From Verrucomicrobiia bacterium (lineage in GTDB: Bacteria; Verrucomicrobiota; Verrucomicrobiia; Verrucomicrobiales; DEV007): a stretch of DNA of 64,000 nucleotides. A program made the position numbers and the translations under genes. The notes under the pieces are model-generated. The model did no database searches. It worked only from the letters and a program-made list of their open reading frames with translations, and was not told the origin of the DNA. Below are positions 36,574 to 44,615 of this stretch, piece by piece; position 1 is the stretch's first letter; each line of letters opens with the position of its first letter. Where the stretch lies: contig JAUIAH010000016.1 in NCBI GenBank assembly GCA_030425385.1, forward strand, positions 1 to 64,000, read 5' to 3'.

Positions 36574-37782
36574 ATGAAACAGCGCCTAAACACTTGTGCA
36601 GCTTTCTTAATGGCGGTTGCCTCTCTTTCGAGTGCCCCAGGAGCCATTCGTGCTACACTCGACGGGGAACTTGAGCCCATTTGGAATCTTGAGTTGGAGG
36701 AGTATCCCGTCACCATCCTCTACGAGAGTCGGCTCCCCATCGATCAAGCAACCCTTGGAAACGAAGATCTTCATATGGGAAATGGCCCCTACCCTCCGCA
36801 CCAGGTCCCCGATGATCTGGGGGGCTTCTTGGGCCACAATGGTTTCGGAGCGACGGCGGAGCTCCGCCAAATTCACACTCTCAATGCCGCGGGGACCAAA
36901 CTCCGGGTGGACTATGTGATCAAGCGTCCCGTGATAGGCTGGGAGAATCTATCGCACACAAGGATTAGAATTGTAGAGAAGACGGTTGCCGATGTGTCAG
37001 GGTCTGTGATTGCCCAGCATCCGTTGGGAACGGCTTACGCAGGTCTTGAAACGGTTGCCACATTGATCTCTTCCAATCTCGATGTGAGCCAAGATGCTCA
37101 CGCCTTTCAGGTCCGTTTCGTCAATCCCTCTGGAATCACCGAGGCAGAGGTGGCGGCAATCGAGATCGTCAATTATTCAAGCGCCAATAGCCTCGCTCAA
37201 TTTGTTGGCATCGAGCCGCAACTTTCTGCGGACGTCCTCGTTGCCAATTACCAATTGCAGAAGCCCAGCGGGGGGTGGAGAAGCCAAGAAACCACACAAA
37301 TCAGTTACCCAGGGAGCGTCACGAGCGTCACGCAAGTCTTCGAGTACGGGGCGCTCTTGATGAAGATCGACAATGGCGCGAGCGACGCACCCACGAGAAG
37401 CATTAATAGCATTCTTGGGGAAATCACATGGCGTCGCTTGCCTGACATTGATGTTCGTGTCGACACTTCTCCTTTACTTCACCCTGTCGAGGCTCTCAAT
37501 CGCTTCAATATCCATTTCCAAACCATCAGCCGAGCCTTCGACCTCTCCTCCTTCGGCGATGGAAACGTGGAGCTGCATACCAACCCCGCCTTCCGGAGCG
37601 GACATAGTCTCGCCACGAAACTGATTGCTCTGACGGAAACGCCAGGAGAGATCATCGCCACCTACGAAGCTGTCCCTCCCTCTCAAGGCTGGGATGAAAC
37701 GTATCGGGATCATTCGGACACGGTTACCCTCCGAGTCTGGCACCAGCACCAAGCCATTCATGTCGTCTTGTTAGAGAATTAG
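36574..37782 (+). CDS. Secreted protein, 5' part of a gene split by in-frame TAG
   Basis: 402 residues with a signal peptide (about 1-24, ends SSAPGA). The rest is beta-rich and looks like three related blocks of about 115 residues, each ending with a pattern like P..GW followed by polar strands (KRPVIGWENLSHTRIRI, KPSGGWRSQETTQISY, PPSQGWDETYRDHSDTVTL). I do not recognise the fold. It stops at TAG (37780-37782) and the same reading frame reopens 6 bp later and codes for a C-terminal module typical of these secreted proteins. So this is probably the 5' part of one ~575-residue gene with a nonsense mutation or readthrough site. The sigma factor gene follows. Confidence 0.7.
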   Translation: MKQRLNTCAAFLMAVASLSSAPGAIRATLDGELEPIWNLELEEYPVTILYESRLPIDQATLGNEDLHMGNGPYPPHQVPDDLGGFLGHNGFGATAELRQIHTLNAAGTKLRVDYVIKRPVIGWENLSHTRIRIVEKTVADVSGSVIAQHPLGTAYAGLETVATLISSNLDVSQDAHAFQVRFVNPSGITEAEVAAIEIVNYSSANSLAQFVGIEPQLSADVLVANYQLQKPSGGWRSQETTQISYPGSVTSVTQVFEYGALLMKIDNGASDAPTRSINSILGEITWRRLPDIDVRVDTSPLLHPVEALNRFNIHFQTISRAFDLSSFGDGNVELHTNPAFRSGHSLATKLIALTETPGEIIATYEAVPPSQGWDETYRDHSDTVTLRVWHQHQAIHVVLLEN

Positions 37783-37788
37783 ATTTTT

Positions 37789-38301
37789 ATGGATGATGGA
37801 ACAGCCGTGCCCTCTACGGTCTTCAGCGAGGAGCTGACGCTTGACCACACCAGTGATACAAGCCCCCTCCAGTCAGATTTCGATGCCTGGACACGGAACC
37901 TGATAGGCGCTCTTGGAGTGACGCAGGAAGAAGCATTCCATCTCGACTCTGACCGAGATGGAATGACCGTCGCGATGGAGTATGCCCTGGCAAGGAATCC
38001 TCTCAAAGCGGACCAGACGGCACCCTTGACCCCCAAACGCGTTCAGATCGGTGGTACGGTCTATTTGGAGCTCAAGTATCGCCAGCGTAAGGAAGCCAAG
38101 GGAGTCCTGACGCAACTGCAAGGATCCCCCAGTGGAAAGACGTGGCACCTCGCTGAAGAACACTTTGAGATTATCGCCCGTGATAAGATCCCCTATGAAC
38201 AGGCGGAGATTCTCACTTTGCGCTCGAAGCGTCCCGTGACAGAATTGACAGATAAGCTTTACAGGCTGCATGTCACACTTGATGATTCTACGAACGACTA
38301 A
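37789..38301 (+). CDS. C-terminal module of the split secreted protein
   Basis: 170 residues without a signal peptide, in the same frame as the preceding gene and separated from it by one TAG and two codons. It carries a calcium-type/dockerin-like segment (DSDRDGMTVAMEYALARNP), the usual linker to C-terminal modules of verrucomicrobial secreted proteins, then a beta-rich tail (YRQRKEAKGVLTQLQGS ... KLYRLHVTL). On its own it would stay in the cytoplasm and makes little sense, which supports a broken or readthrough gene. The ATG at 37789 could still allow separate translation. It ends 16 bp before the sigma factor gene. Confidence 0.65.
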   Translation: MDDGTAVPSTVFSEELTLDHTSDTSPLQSDFDAWTRNLIGALGVTQEEAFHLDSDRDGMTVAMEYALARNPLKADQTAPLTPKRVQIGGTVYLELKYRQRKEAKGVLTQLQGSPSGKTWHLAEEHFEIIARDKIPYEQAEILTLRSKRPVTELTDKLYRLHVTLDDSTND

Positions 38302-38317
38302 CTAGCAGAATCCTTTC

Positions 38318-40738
38318 ATGGATGATCATTCCTTGATCCTGGCCTACAGCCGCTGGGGCGATGAGTCTGCTTTTGCCCAATTGGTTGAGCGTCACTTGCC
38401 GCTGATCTATGGAACCGCTTACCGCGATCTAAGGGATCATCACCTGACGCAAGATCTTTGTCAGAATGTCTTCATCGCCCTTGGTCGAGCCGCTCAGAAG
38501 GACAGGTTCATCCATTCGGTCCCTGCCTGGCTTTACGGAACCACTCGCAAACAAGTTGCCCTCATGATTCGCGCTGAACGTCGTCGCCACGATCGAGAAC
38601 GTCGTTTGGCTGAATATGCCGTCGCTGCGCAAGAGGATGCCCCAGCTTCTCAAGTCGATCTCATCGCCTTCGTCCAAGAGGACCTGGCCACACTCTCTCC
38701 CAATGATCAGCAATTGCTCTTTCTCCGATTCTACGAAGGCCGTTCTCTGCGAGATGTCGGCCAGCATCTCGGAGTCAAAGAGAAGACGGCTCAGAAGCGC
38801 GTCGAACGCGCAGTCCAACGGCTCAGCACACTCCTTTCGCGCCGCAAACTCACGCTCACAGCGAGTCTGTTAGTGCCCCAAGTGTTCACGGCGGGCGCGG
38901 TCTCGCCTCCTACACACCTTGCCACCTCCGTGACCGGATCTGCTCTTGCGATTCTCGCGGCCCCCACGCCGGCGTGGAGCCTAACACCACAGGGCCTTGC
39001 TAGCCTCGGGGGCGGAGCCCTCGCGGCTATAGCGACCGTGAGCATACTTGCACAACCACCAGAATGGACCGTAGAAGAGGTCTCAGTGGTGGTTGCCGAG
39101 CAGCGATCGTCGCTGCTCACTCCAAGGAGCTCTGTCAAAGATGCCTCACTGACCGATATTGAAACGATCCTTGCCTTGGTGAAATCCAATCGAGCCAAGG
39201 CACTTTCGCGTCTCTCCAAGCTCCTTTACGAGGACCGAGTGGACTTCCGCCAGCTGACCGAATGCACCCGAGCTTACGCTCAGGAGGAACCCCTTCGTAT
39301 CGCTCAGTTTCTGGTGGAACTTTACCGTCTCCATCAGGAATCCCACCACGCGGAGTCTATTGGATCATTGATAGAAATTTCCATTGAGATCGCTTTTGAG
39401 TTACAGCCGGACAATTCTGCAAACTGGGTGGAGACTCTGCCGCGAACCGATCTCGCTGAAGCCTACGCCTTCGAGGCTCTCTTGAAATGTCGGGCGCGGC
39501 AGAGCATTCCCAAAGCTCTATCAGAACTTTACGCGCGGCCTCATGCCCGTGACCGCGCCTTGCAGGTCCTCGGTGAGATCCTTACAGAGCTCCCCATGGA
39601 GCAAGCGCTCGCAACCCTAGCGCAAACACCAGAATCTCCGACGCTTCTTTCTCAATCCCACCAGGCGAGAACGGCCATCTGGCGGCAGGAAGCTGGGAGA
39701 ATTCACGAACGGTTCATGGCGCTGTGCTTTCCGCAGCTCTATGAGAAGGACGCGACGGCCCTTGCTTCATGGATTCTTGAACAAGTTCCCTCACCACAAT
39801 CCTCACAATTGATTGGTCTCCTTGTTTCGCATTGGAGTCCTGATGCTCCTGAGGCAGCGAGAATGTGGATCAGTCAACTCGACGGAAACGAGCATCGTGC
39901 AGCGACCGTCGCCCTGGCACAGGGCTGGGCGCAAACCGATCCCGAAGAGGCGCTCGCATGGAGTCGAAGTCTTGAAGGCGATGCGCTTCAAGACTATGCG
40001 ACGGAGGCTGCGTTTGCTGCTTGGTTAGACCATTCTCCGAAGCAGGCCCGCGACTGGGCTCAGCAAACTGAGGGAGGCAACCGTCAGTCACGAACGTTTG
40101 TTGCTCTCGCCGTGGAGACCTTGCCTGCAGAAGAGGCCTATCAATGGGCTTCGTCCTTGTCTCCGGGCGAACACCGCGACGAAGCGCTGCGGCGCGCCTT
40201 CTACAAACTTGGACAATCCGCGCCCAAGTTCGGGCGCGTGCATCTCGAACGTCTCCCTAACTCGGCTCTCTATCCATCTGCACACACCTTTGCTCTGGGC
40301 AGATTGGTCAACGGTGGCCGCCAAGAAGTCGCGGCGTGGAAAGCTAGCCTGACACCAGACTCCTTGCTCCACCATGCCATTGCCAGCGCCGAGGTGAATC
40401 TATTAGCATCCATCAGTCCTCAGCTAGGCGCGAAGGTTGCGTTTGCTCTGCCTGCGAGCACCCTTCGAGATCCTGTGGTGATCCAGCTGATCGAGCGGAC
40501 GGCTCATCGTTCGATGGCAGACTTGGCCCAGGCACGCGCGTGGACCAGCGAGATTTACGAGGTGGCGATTCGAACAGAGACGATTGCTCGCCTGGACGAA
40601 ATTGCGGCCGTTCTTGAGAAACGCCCGATGGGAGCCGTTCTTCCAGAGAGCACCCCATCGGATTTCCGCTCACAGCCGCTCGACACCTTGCTAGAGCACC
40701 TCGAAACGCTTGCCTCCATCCCAACCTCGCGCCCTTAG
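38318..40738 (+). CDS. ECF sigma factor with membrane segment and long helical C-terminal extension
   Basis: 806 residues. Sigma-70 region 2 lies at about 8-78 (DLCQNVFIALGRAA 46-59, WLYGTTRKQV 71-80) and region 4 at about 120-175 (LSPNDQQLLFLRFYEGRSLRDVG and a helix-turn-helix LGVKEKTAQKRVERA), like group ECF factors of PVC bacteria. Two hydrophobic stretches follow (about 180-196 and 224-245), the second a likely transmembrane helix. The remaining ~560 residues are helical repeats with patterns such as WAQTDPEEALAWSRSLEGD and WASSLSPGEHRDEALRRAF, resembling TPR/HEAT-type solenoids. If the helix spans the membrane, the tail is periplasmic and may sense a signal and control the sigma domain. 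No anti-sigma factor is adjacent. The ATG is 16 bp after the split gene. Confidence 0.88.
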   Translation: MDDHSLILAYSRWGDESAFAQLVERHLPLIYGTAYRDLRDHHLTQDLCQNVFIALGRAAQKDRFIHSVPAWLYGTTRKQVALMIRAERRRHDRERRLAEYAVAAQEDAPASQVDLIAFVQEDLATLSPNDQQLLFLRFYEGRSLRDVGQHLGVKEKTAQKRVERAVQRLSTLLSRRKLTLTASLLVPQVFTAGAVSPPTHLATSVTGSALAILAAPTPAWSLTPQGLASLGGGALAAIATVSILAQPPEWTVEEVSVVVAEQRSSLLTPRSSVKDASLTDIETILALVKSNRAKALSRLSKLLYEDRVDFRQLTECTRAYAQEEPLRIAQFLVELYRLHQESHHAESIGSLIEISIEIAFELQPDNSANWVETLPRTDLAEAYAFEALLKCRARQSIPKALSELYARPHARDRALQVLGEILTELPMEQALATLAQTPESPTLLSQSHQARTAIWRQEAGRIHERFMALCFPQLYEKDATALASWILEQVPSPQSSQLIGLLVSHWSPDAPEAARMWISQLDGNEHRAATVALAQGWAQTDPEEALAWSRSLEGDALQDYATEAAFAAWLDHSPKQARDWAQQTEGGNRQSRTFVALAVETLPAEEAYQWASSLSPGEHRDEALRRAFYKLGQSAPKFGRVHLERLPNSALYPSAHTFALGRLVNGGRQEVAAWKASLTPDSLLHHAIASAEVNLLASISPQLGAKVAFALPASTLRDPVVIQLIERTAHRSMADLAQARAWTSEIYEVAIRTETIARLDEIAAVLEKRPMGAVLPESTPSDFRSQPLDTLLEHLETLASIPTSRP

Positions 40739-40745
40739 AGTGAAC

Positions 40746-41822
40746 CTAGCGCTTATCCATAAGTGTCTGGATGGAGCGTGCAGGATCAGTCTGACCACAG
40801 GCAGCTGCTTTGATAGCGGCCGCCATTTCTCGAGCGGTGACATAATAAAGAGCGATGCCCATTTCCCCTAACAGAGTGCGGAGGCGCTGATGGAAGTGGC
40901 GCATCACGCCATCGAGAAACATGGTGCTGGTGCGCGGGATGGCCCCATGGGTATGCAACTTTACAAAGGCCCAGTCAGGGCGTTGTGACACGCGAGGTGC
41001 CAAGCGGAGCCAATCGTGGAGGCGCGTTGTACTGGGGGGATGGACTCCCGTGAGATCACCGTTCTCCACCTTGGGAACAAGGCCCCACTTCCGACGCTGC
41101 CACGCCCAGCCGAGCGGCCCTTGGACCATGAGTAAGCCCGATCTCTCCGCTTCAGCAAAGGCATGCGCCCCCACGTCGGGTCCCATGGCCACCGCGCGAC
41201 CACTCGCACTGAGAGGGGCATGATAGAGCGCATTCACGCGGGGCAACTGAGTGACGTCCGGGGCGGAGGGCATGGTGAAATCCGCATAGCAACCTGTCCG
41301 CTTGAGAATTGCCAGCTCTTCCTGCACGCCGCATTTCGCGCCCTTGGGATGACAATTCCCGATCGCCCAATTGCCATGGATGAAGCCATAGCGCACCTGT
41401 CCCTCGGCATCACGGTGGAGGAAACCGTGCTCGACGAAGCGCGCCTTTCCTTCTTCTAACACAGCTTCTAAATGCGTCGCGTTGTCATCGGCGTGATGCA
41501 AATGCACCTCCACTTCGGACCCGGTCCCTTCGCAAATGCCGCCTAACTCCTTCAGCACTTCTCCATCAACCTGCTCAATCGGGTAGAAGAATGTGTGGCG
41601 AGGCTCGCGACCCGCATCGTCCGTGAGTCCCTGGATGCTTCGTGGATAGTCTTTGCGCCATCGGCGCACGCGCTTCAAGGCGCCAGCGGCGTCTGTTTGA
41701 TGATGCGGCTCATAATGATCGCAAACGGCAAGGAAGACGGCCTTGAGAGCGTTCACATCGTGACGGGGTCGCCGCCAATACGGCAGCAGCCATTGATCCA
41801 TGGCGCGCGGCAATCGCATCAT
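40746..41822 (-). CDS. Polysaccharide deacetylase-like conserved protein
   Basis: 358 residues, no signal peptide. Landmarks are VCDHYEPHH near the start, HTFFYPIEQ, EVEVHLHHADDNATHL, YGFIHGNWAIGN, CGVQEELAILKRTGCYADFTMPS and FVKLHTHG. The histidine- and aspartate-rich TIM-barrel pattern resembles polysaccharide deacetylases (NodB-like), though classical motif order is not clear, so I call it only deacetylase-like. The ATG at 41822 overlaps the sulfotransferase stop (ATGA), indicating coupled translation and a shared pathway, probably modification of a surface glycan. Frame extends to 41909 inside the sulfotransferase gene and is unlikely to be used. Confidence 0.65.
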   Translation of the reverse strand: MMRLPRAMDQWLLPYWRRPRHDVNALKAVFLAVCDHYEPHHQTDAAGALKRVRRWRKDYPRSIQGLTDDAGREPRHTFFYPIEQVDGEVLKELGGICEGTGSEVEVHLHHADDNATHLEAVLEEGKARFVEHGFLHRDAEGQVRYGFIHGNWAIGNCHPKGAKCGVQEELAILKRTGCYADFTMPSAPDVTQLPRVNALYHAPLSASGRAVAMGPDVGAHAFAEAERSGLLMVQGPLGWAWQRRKWGLVPKVENGDLTGVHPPSTTRLHDWLRLAPRVSQRPDWAFVKLHTHGAIPRTSTMFLDGVMRHFHQRLRTLLGEMGIALYYVTAREMAAAIKAAACGQTDPARSIQTLMDKR

Positions 41823-42688
41823 GCTTTCGGATAACCGTGTTCTGCTGGTGCGTCTCCTAACACTGATTCCAAGATCGCTCGCTGACTTCTGGAGAGATCC
41901 CTTTTCCATTTCGACGACACGTCCTTGACTGGAAATTGCCGGAAGCGATCCCAGAAGATATCGACTTCTTCCAAAGCCACAAACTTCAAGACGGCTCGCA
42001 TCGTGGCTTCGGGATCCTGACAGTAATCTTCAAATCGAACGTCCATGACGCGATCCGCCCCCACTGCATCTTTCGCCGCTGCCACGGCCTCCATGTAGAG
42101 TTTCCATTGAATTCCTGCCAAAGCCACGAATGACCGGTCGTGTCGTAGCCATTCTTCTTCCTGTTCTTCTGTTAGAAGTCCCCATCGCCAATTAGAGGGG
42201 CCTTGCCACCCTTCCCACCACGAGACATTGAGGAAGGAATTGGCGACCGCACGTCCGTCCCGCACCAAGTGGACGAAGCGCGCCTCAGGGAAGCAAGCCG
42301 CAAGGAAAGCCAAGCGTGGCCAACCCGTGATCTTGAGCGAGAGCCTTGAACGGCTTGCTGTCACAACGGGTTGCAAACACTGTTGCAACCGCGTCTTGGA
42401 GCGCTCTGATAGATCCCCCGCTACAAGATCACGACACGGTCGACGGAATCCCGGGCAATGGTGCTCGAGAAACGTGTAACATTCTGATGGATACACGCGG
42501 TTGGCTAAGCGTCCGATTCCTGGCAAATCGACCAACCGCATCAACGCGCCGTTGATCCATGGATGCGTCGGAAAACGATCGGCGAGATCGGTCAGCCAGG
42601 CGACGTGGGGATGTTCACACAGCACCCGATGAAAGAACGTCGATCCTGTTCTTCCAATTCCGAAGATGACCATGGGTTTCTCTAGCAT
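41819..42688 (-). CDS. Sulfotransferase family protein
   Basis: 289 residues. Transfers sulfate from PAPS to a hydroxyl or amine, in the cytoplasm. The 5'-phosphosulfate loop FGIGRTGSTFFHRVL (about residues 9-23) and the 3'-phosphate site FVHLVRDGRAVANSFL are both clear. The ATG at 42688 is used; GTG 42691 and ATG 42673 are alternatives. It is the first of two coupled genes (with the deacetylase-like gene) and diverges from the acyltransferase pair. The acceptor is unknown; a surface polysaccharide or lipid is inference from context. Confidence 0.9.
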   Translation of the reverse strand: MLEKPMVIFGIGRTGSTFFHRVLCEHPHVAWLTDLADRFPTHPWINGALMRLVDLPGIGRLANRVYPSECYTFLEHHCPGFRRPCRDLVAGDLSERSKTRLQQCLQPVVTASRSRLSLKITGWPRLAFLAACFPEARFVHLVRDGRAVANSFLNVSWWEGWQGPSNWRWGLLTEEQEEEWLRHDRSFVALAGIQWKLYMEAVAAAKDAVGADRVMDVRFEDYCQDPEATMRAVLKFVALEEVDIFWDRFRQFPVKDVSSKWKRDLSRSQRAILESVLGDAPAEHGYPKA

Positions 42689-42772
42689 CACAAAACCGCT
42701 CTCTTACTTCGCCGAACCCTCACCGATCGCAACTTGAATACCATCCCTTCACACCTAGCTTCCTCCAACCTC

Positions 42773-43483
42773 ATGCTCGCCACTCTTCGAGAAGTTCTCG
42801 CGCTACCCCAGCTCACGGTCGACCTTCAATGGCGGCATACGGAGCGGAATGCTCCCTTCTTTCGAAACTACACGCGGCAATTCTATGAGGAAGCGCGGCA
42901 ACGGCACCCTCGCTTCCCTCTGGTTCGACGCTATAGCATTGGATTTGCCATTCACGCCCTTGAGAAGGATTTCGAAGCGTATTTCATGGCAATTGAAGCC
43001 GCGGCTCGGCGCAATTGGAAGAAGGCACAACGCCATCAATTCAGGTTTCAAGCGATTGATTTCAATGAACGGCTTCCTGAGATCCGCGAGATCGTTTCTT
43101 CCACCGAGGTGCGCCAGGGCAAGGTTCCCGATCGGCTCCTGAAAGGCGAGATCCACGAGAATACGAATCCGCCTTCACTTGATTCTCATCACGACTATCC
43201 CTTCTTTGGTGTCCTGAATGCCGATGGTAAACTCTGCGCTTATGCGGGATGCTTTCTTTGTGGAGATATCTGCTTAATCGAGACGATCTATGGTCATGCT
43301 GACTACCAGCAATTCGGCATTGTTCCGCTTCTTATCATCGAAATCGCTCGGCAACTGATCGATCATCATCCCGAGGTGCCGTATTACGCCTACGGCACTT
43401 ATTACGGTGCGAGTGAAAGCCTGCGCCGCTTCAAAAGGAAATTTGGATTTCATCCCGCGCGCGTCCAATGGAAACTCGGATGA
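42773..43483 (+). CDS. GNAT/FemAB-like acyltransferase protein
   Basis: 236 residues, cytoplasmic. The fold is suggested by a C-terminal GNAT-like layout: beta strands around FFGVLNADGKLCAYAGC, FGIVPLLIIEIA (181-192) where the acyl-CoA helix starts, and YGASESLRRFKRKFGFHP (210-227), a pattern seen in peptidoglycan- and glycan-modifying acyltransferases. The classical R-x-x-G-x-G/A loop is not evident, so the assignment is moderate. ATG 42773 is chosen; a TTG at 42734 is in frame. The stop overlaps the next gene's start (ATGA), a coupled pair. Confidence 0.6.
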   Translation: MLATLREVLALPQLTVDLQWRHTERNAPFFRNYTRQFYEEARQRHPRFPLVRRYSIGFAIHALEKDFEAYFMAIEAAARRNWKKAQRHQFRFQAIDFNERLPEIREIVSSTEVRQGKVPDRLLKGEIHENTNPPSLDSHHDYPFFGVLNADGKLCAYAGCFLCGDICLIETIYGHADYQQFGIVPLLIIEIARQLIDHHPEVPYYAYGTYYGASESLRRFKRKFGFHPARVQWKLG

Positions 43484-44037
43484 ATGATTCTCGCCACGCC
43501 GTCGATATCCGGGTTCCCGATGATCAGCGGTATCAGTTGGTTTACCAGGCGACCTTTACGCTTGCGGATATCAGCCCGGAAGATCTGGAGGTGCCCTTTG
43601 TGAAGATCTCCAGTGCTCTGGGCACTCTCCGACACCTTCCCCTGCTAAAGAAGACTTTCGGATGGGGAGGTACTCTTAAAATCCTTTTAAAAACGCTGAC
43701 GGGGAAACGCCATCTTTATGGCAGTCCTCAGAGTGGGAGAATGGTGCATCATGGGTGGCTATCGCTTGGTTTCTGTAGGCACTATCATGTCCATCAAGAC
43801 GATATCGTCATCGGATCCATATGGACAGATCCAGCGGCCCGTGGCCAGCGTCTCGCCACCCGTGCCATTTCCCAAGCCATGCGGGAGGGTCTTCGGGATC
43901 GCGCTCATCGCACGTTTCATATCGATACCGCTTCTGACAATTTCCCCTGTCAGAAAGTTATCAGCCACCTTGGTTTCGGAGCGCCCGTGGCTCTTTATCT
44001 TCGTGGGCGCAAGCGATCAACGTCCAATCAAGGCTAG
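43480..44037 (+). CDS. GNAT family acetyltransferase
   Basis: 185 residues. The GNAT core is visible: SIWTDPAARGQRLATRAIS (113-131) includes the acyl-CoA pyrophosphate loop R-G-Q-R-L-A, and DNFPCQKVISHLGFG (153-167) is the motif B region after which a strand continues. The ATG at 43480 forms an ATGA overlap with the previous gene; an upstream in-frame ATG at 43468 would overlap by 16 bp. It is convergent with the next gene, sharing a 4-bp stop overlap. Substrate unknown; with the sulfotransferase and deacetylase-like genes across the divergent gap, it may acylate the same glycan. Confidence 0.75.
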   Translation: MNDSRHAVDIRVPDDQRYQLVYQATFTLADISPEDLEVPFVKISSALGTLRHLPLLKKTFGWGGTLKILLKTLTGKRHLYGSPQSGRMVHHGWLSLGFCRHYHVHQDDIVIGSIWTDPAARGQRLATRAISQAMREGLRDRAHRTFHIDTASDNFPCQKVISHLGFGAPVALYLRGRKRSTSNQG

Positions 44038-44603
44038 CGGCCTTCGCCATAAGCGTAGGCGGCCTCGCGCCAAGCATTCAAACCATCTCCCGCGTCTTCA
44101 AAGTAGGTGCGTAGGGAGGAGAAGGCCTCTCGGTAAGCGGGATGTTCAGGATCCTCACTGATCTTCGCCAAGGTGGGTAACTTGATGGTCGCATCACGCA
44201 GATGGAGATCCGCTAGGAGCACATCGAGCGCCGCGGACTCCAGGTCTTCGTGCGCGAGGATCACGGCCGTGACTTGATCGTAGTCCTCTTCCTCAATCAC
44301 ATTCGCCAGATGGGACGTGAGTTCATATTGATATCCTGTGCCCTTCGCCTCAGGAAGGCGTCGGATCAATTCTATCGCTACCGAGGCGTCGGGCGCGTCG
44401 GCGGCAATCAAATCTCCCAATTCCATCGACGTGAGGTCAGGAATCTCAGAAGTCTCTTTCGAGGATTCTGCGGGCGAGGCGATCACGGACTGCCATGTGC
44501 GCCCCTTCTTGGTATCGACTTCCGATTTCTGCGTGCCCACCCACCACCAAAGCGTCGCGGTGAGCAGCCCAACCAATAGGAGTCCGAGTGAGATTCGCTT
44601 CAT
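44034..44603 (-). CDS. Small membrane-anchored hypothetical protein
   Basis: 189 residues. One N-terminal helix (about 4-22, LGLLLVGLLTATLWWWVG) anchors or exports it; the rest is acidic and helical, with HEAT-like helix pairs (IELIRRLPEA, LDVLLADLHL, YREAFSSLRTYFE). No known family is recognised. The ATG at 44603 is used. It begins 13 bp after the stop of the first tandem paralogue, so it may be the last gene of that three-gene unit. Confidence 0.65.
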   Translation of the reverse strand: MKRISLGLLLVGLLTATLWWWVGTQKSEVDTKKGRTWQSVIASPAESSKETSEIPDLTSMELGDLIAADAPDASVAIELIRRLPEAKGTGYQYELTSHLANVIEEEDYDQVTAVILAHEDLESAALDVLLADLHLRDATIKLPTLAKISEDPEHPAYREAFSSLRTYFEDAGDGLNAWREAAYAYGEGR

Positions 44604-44615
44604 CACGGATATCAA

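Noticed and set aside
37789-38301. Anti-sigma factor for the downstream ECF sigma factor
   Set aside because: No membrane helix or zinc-binding anti-sigma motif; it matches a secreted-protein C-terminal module in frame with the upstream ORF.
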